DNA of 64,000 bases from Myrica gale (Eukaryota > Streptophyta > Magnoliopsida > Fagales > Myricaceae): positions 15,292,001 through 15,356,000 of the forward strand of contig OZ005606.1 in NCBI GenBank assembly GCA_963930655.1, read 5' to 3'. The position numbers were made by a program, and so were the translations under genes. Positions 62,249 through 64,000 of the stretch are shown piece after piece. The notes under the pieces were generated by a model. It was not told the origin of the DNA. It searched no databases and was given only the letters and a program-made list of their open reading frames with translations. Position 1 is the first letter of the stretch. Each line of letters opens with the position of its first letter.

Positions 62249-64000
62249 AAACCTAACACTTAACACAATCAATTTCTACGTAAAAATCAATCAAAAACAC
62301 AATGTAGTATGCAAAAATGGAATTGAAATTCTATACGTAAAACTATAAAAAAAAATGAAATTTTTACGATTAAAATATAGTTAAAAGCAAGCAAATTGTA
62401 CATGGATGTGATTAGATCCACGAAAGAGTGATATTATGTCAAGACTTGTGAAGAAAAAACTTGAGCTTTAAGAGATTTTGTAGGAGAAATGGTTCGATAT
62501 TTGTGAAAATGCCGAACTGTTTGACTTTTGAAAATACGTCGCTAGCGTCCAGACTCCAACCATGCAGTCCGAACGTTTTTCTACACACGTGGCCCAATCA
62601 ACGTACTTCGTATTAAATGCCAAAATTTAAACCGTCAAAAACCGTTCGGCACAATAAACACGTCCAGACGTTTTATCACGGCGTGCGAACGAATTTCCTA
62701 TGAATTGGCACGATGTGGAAGCGCACGTTTGACTGAATATACAACGAATATTGTCAGATGTCTAAAAAGGGATCGAACAGTGACATCTGTTTTTAACTTT
62801 CGTATAACGTAAACATGTGTATGTCATGAGACGGTTACGGGAATGTTTGGACGATTTCCTAAACTGTTCCAACGCCTACCTCATTTACTCTCAATTGCGA
62901 TATGGAGTCTGGACGCTCCTCGACATTGTCCGAACGTCTAGTAGATTTATTTCGCATGTTAAATGCACTAAATTTACTTAACTTCACAAAACCTAATTTA
63001 TTTAAATGATTTAATTTACGTAAATAATTTAATTTATTTCATTCAATTTAACGCAATGTAATTTGACACAAATATTTGACTTTATTTATTTATTTTGAAT
63101 ACATAATATACATATATATATATAGTTAGACATATTTTTATATTAAATATCCATTATAACTAATCACTAATTTAATTGTAATTGCAATCTAATTACACTA
63201 ATTGTTCTGTTAGTGTAATCATCCATTTAATTTTACTAATTATTCTCTTAAATTGTAATAAATTTAATCTAGTGAAAAACATAATTAATATAAAATATAA
63301 AAAATAATCCAAATACCGACCGAAAAACACAATCATAATGTCTAGTACAAGCCGGAAATGGTCCTTCAAACGATAAATAAATAATAGTGATAAAACATAA
63401 ACAGAAGGCTAGTCCAAATCAAGAGCTGCCTCTGGCTCATCCATATCTTATCCGAGGGCATCACGAACATGCGCCAAATGCTCCTGACAAGTGTCTAAAA
63501 CTGTACCAGAACAGTATGGACAAACTGTGACAACTGAGACAATTGTTCTCTCACAGATAACAGTTTCATCCGCATAATAGTCATCTCTTCTGTTATAGCT
63601 CTATCCGTTAGAGCAAGTTTGGTCTTCAGACCGGTCAAGCGGCATTGGAGCTCCATGCACAACGAATGTGTCGGCTGCACTATCGCCCAAATACTCTTGT
63701 TTAAATTTTAGAACGCCCGAACTTAAAAAGACCGTCCAAATGTTGTATAAAACATTCGGACAGTGTAAAAATACATTCGAACGTGTCGCGATGAACACCA
63801 GCAAGACAACTTAATTTGATAGACACAAACAACACAACAAACTAAATAGCGGACAGTATTGAATCGAAATGCATGAAATTGAAAAGAAAATTCATGAAGG
63901 AAGTTTTAACTGAAGTTCCTTAAGAGATCTCAAACGGGCAGTGAAAACGTTTGGGAGAAAAGTTTGAGAGAAATGAGAACGTTTGTGATTTTGACAAAGT
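62249..64000. other. CACTA sequence right of the nested element
   Basis: Continues the CACTA element: GTCCAGAC, GTCCGAACG, GTCTGGACG and related motifs recur at 62520-62945 and 63710-63790. The 63000-63300 part is very AT-rich with a short (AT)n. A minus-strand ORF (63680-63495) would give a short leucine-rich possible coiled coil (LKTKLALTDRAITEEMTIMR); I do not recognise it and it may be a remnant of a CACTA gene. Confidence 0.55.

Larger units (their letters stand above)
46416..64000 (-). mobile_element. CACTA (En/Spm) DNA transposon, right end beyond the window
   Basis: The left end CACTACCTGGACTACTCTCA sits exactly where copia gag breaks, with TGG (46413-46415) as the candidate 3-bp duplication. 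It carries a minus-strand TNP2-type transposase gene and a second possible ORF, and has dispersed GTCYGRAC motifs at 51320-51730 and 62520-63790. A complete chromovirus is nested at 51817-62243; removal of that insert rejoins two stretches with the same motif. The other terminal repeat (…TAGTG) is not present before 64000. Its own length inside the window is about 7.2 kb. Confidence 0.88.

Noticed and set aside
62249-64000. Right end of the CACTA element inside the window
   Set aside because: No reverse complement of the left terminus (ending TAGTG) is present.

Overview
This is a plant nuclear window, almost certainly from a eudicot. The evidence is two intron-containing nuclear genes with plastid or mitochondrial roles, GT-AG introns, and dense nested plant transposons (Ty3 chromoviruses, Ty1/copia, LINE, CACTA, hAT, MITEs). 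I cannot name the species. No bacterial-style operon, RNA gene or CRISPR array was found.

Host genes are confined to about 22.6-38.0 kb, both on the minus strand. A ten-exon gene (22618-28389) encodes the 24-kDa [2Fe-2S] subunit of mitochondrial complex I (NDUFV2 type; 253 aa, all exon phases consistent). A four-exon gene (35486-37993) encodes a J-domain plus ferredoxin-domain protein like chloroplast DJC76 (475 aa). Between them lie a decayed Ty1/copia element with a hAT element in its polypurine tract, and two MITE-like elements.

The rest is layered transposons. Left (1-10.7 kb): a minus-strand Ty3/gypsy element cut by the window edge (5' LTR 3509-4470) sits in a chromovirus LTR fragment, next to a 5.3-kb LTR (5175-10464). 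At 10710-21516 a minus-strand LINE with a 14-bp target-site duplication (TSD) is split by a 5.4-kb solo LTR (14933-20302, TSD ACTAC) that carries a 769-bp tandem duplication. Right (39.4-64 kb): a hAT element (39367-40311); a Ty1/copia 5' LTR plus gag (from 40937) interrupted by a solo LTR (41548-44624, TSD TGAGG) and then, inside gag, by a CACTA element that starts at 46416 and runs off the window; and inside the CACTA a complete Tekay-type chromovirus (51817-62243, TSD TTAAA). The CACTA transposase is broken; the Tekay polyprotein has five in-frame stops but no frameshift.

The most interesting signal is in the long chromovirus LTRs. Four otherwise diverged LTRs share a ~0.75-1.06 kb domain bounded by a long-range inverted repeat (CTGGAATGATAC ... 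GTATCATTCCAG). It holds a run of four hairpins whose stems differ between hairpins and between LTRs yet stay complementary, while most loops keep a GAAGGA...AGAAGG frame. Beside one closing arm is a further TGAGTC-N4-GACTCA hairpin. The upstream (U3) part of these LTRs carries lineage-specific motif arrays: GTGTCGACAC palindromes in pairs exactly 21 bp apart (two helical turns) in one lineage, and about 20 TGGGCY (site II-like) motifs per 769-bp unit in another. All comparisons were made by eye; no fold, alignment or database search was run.
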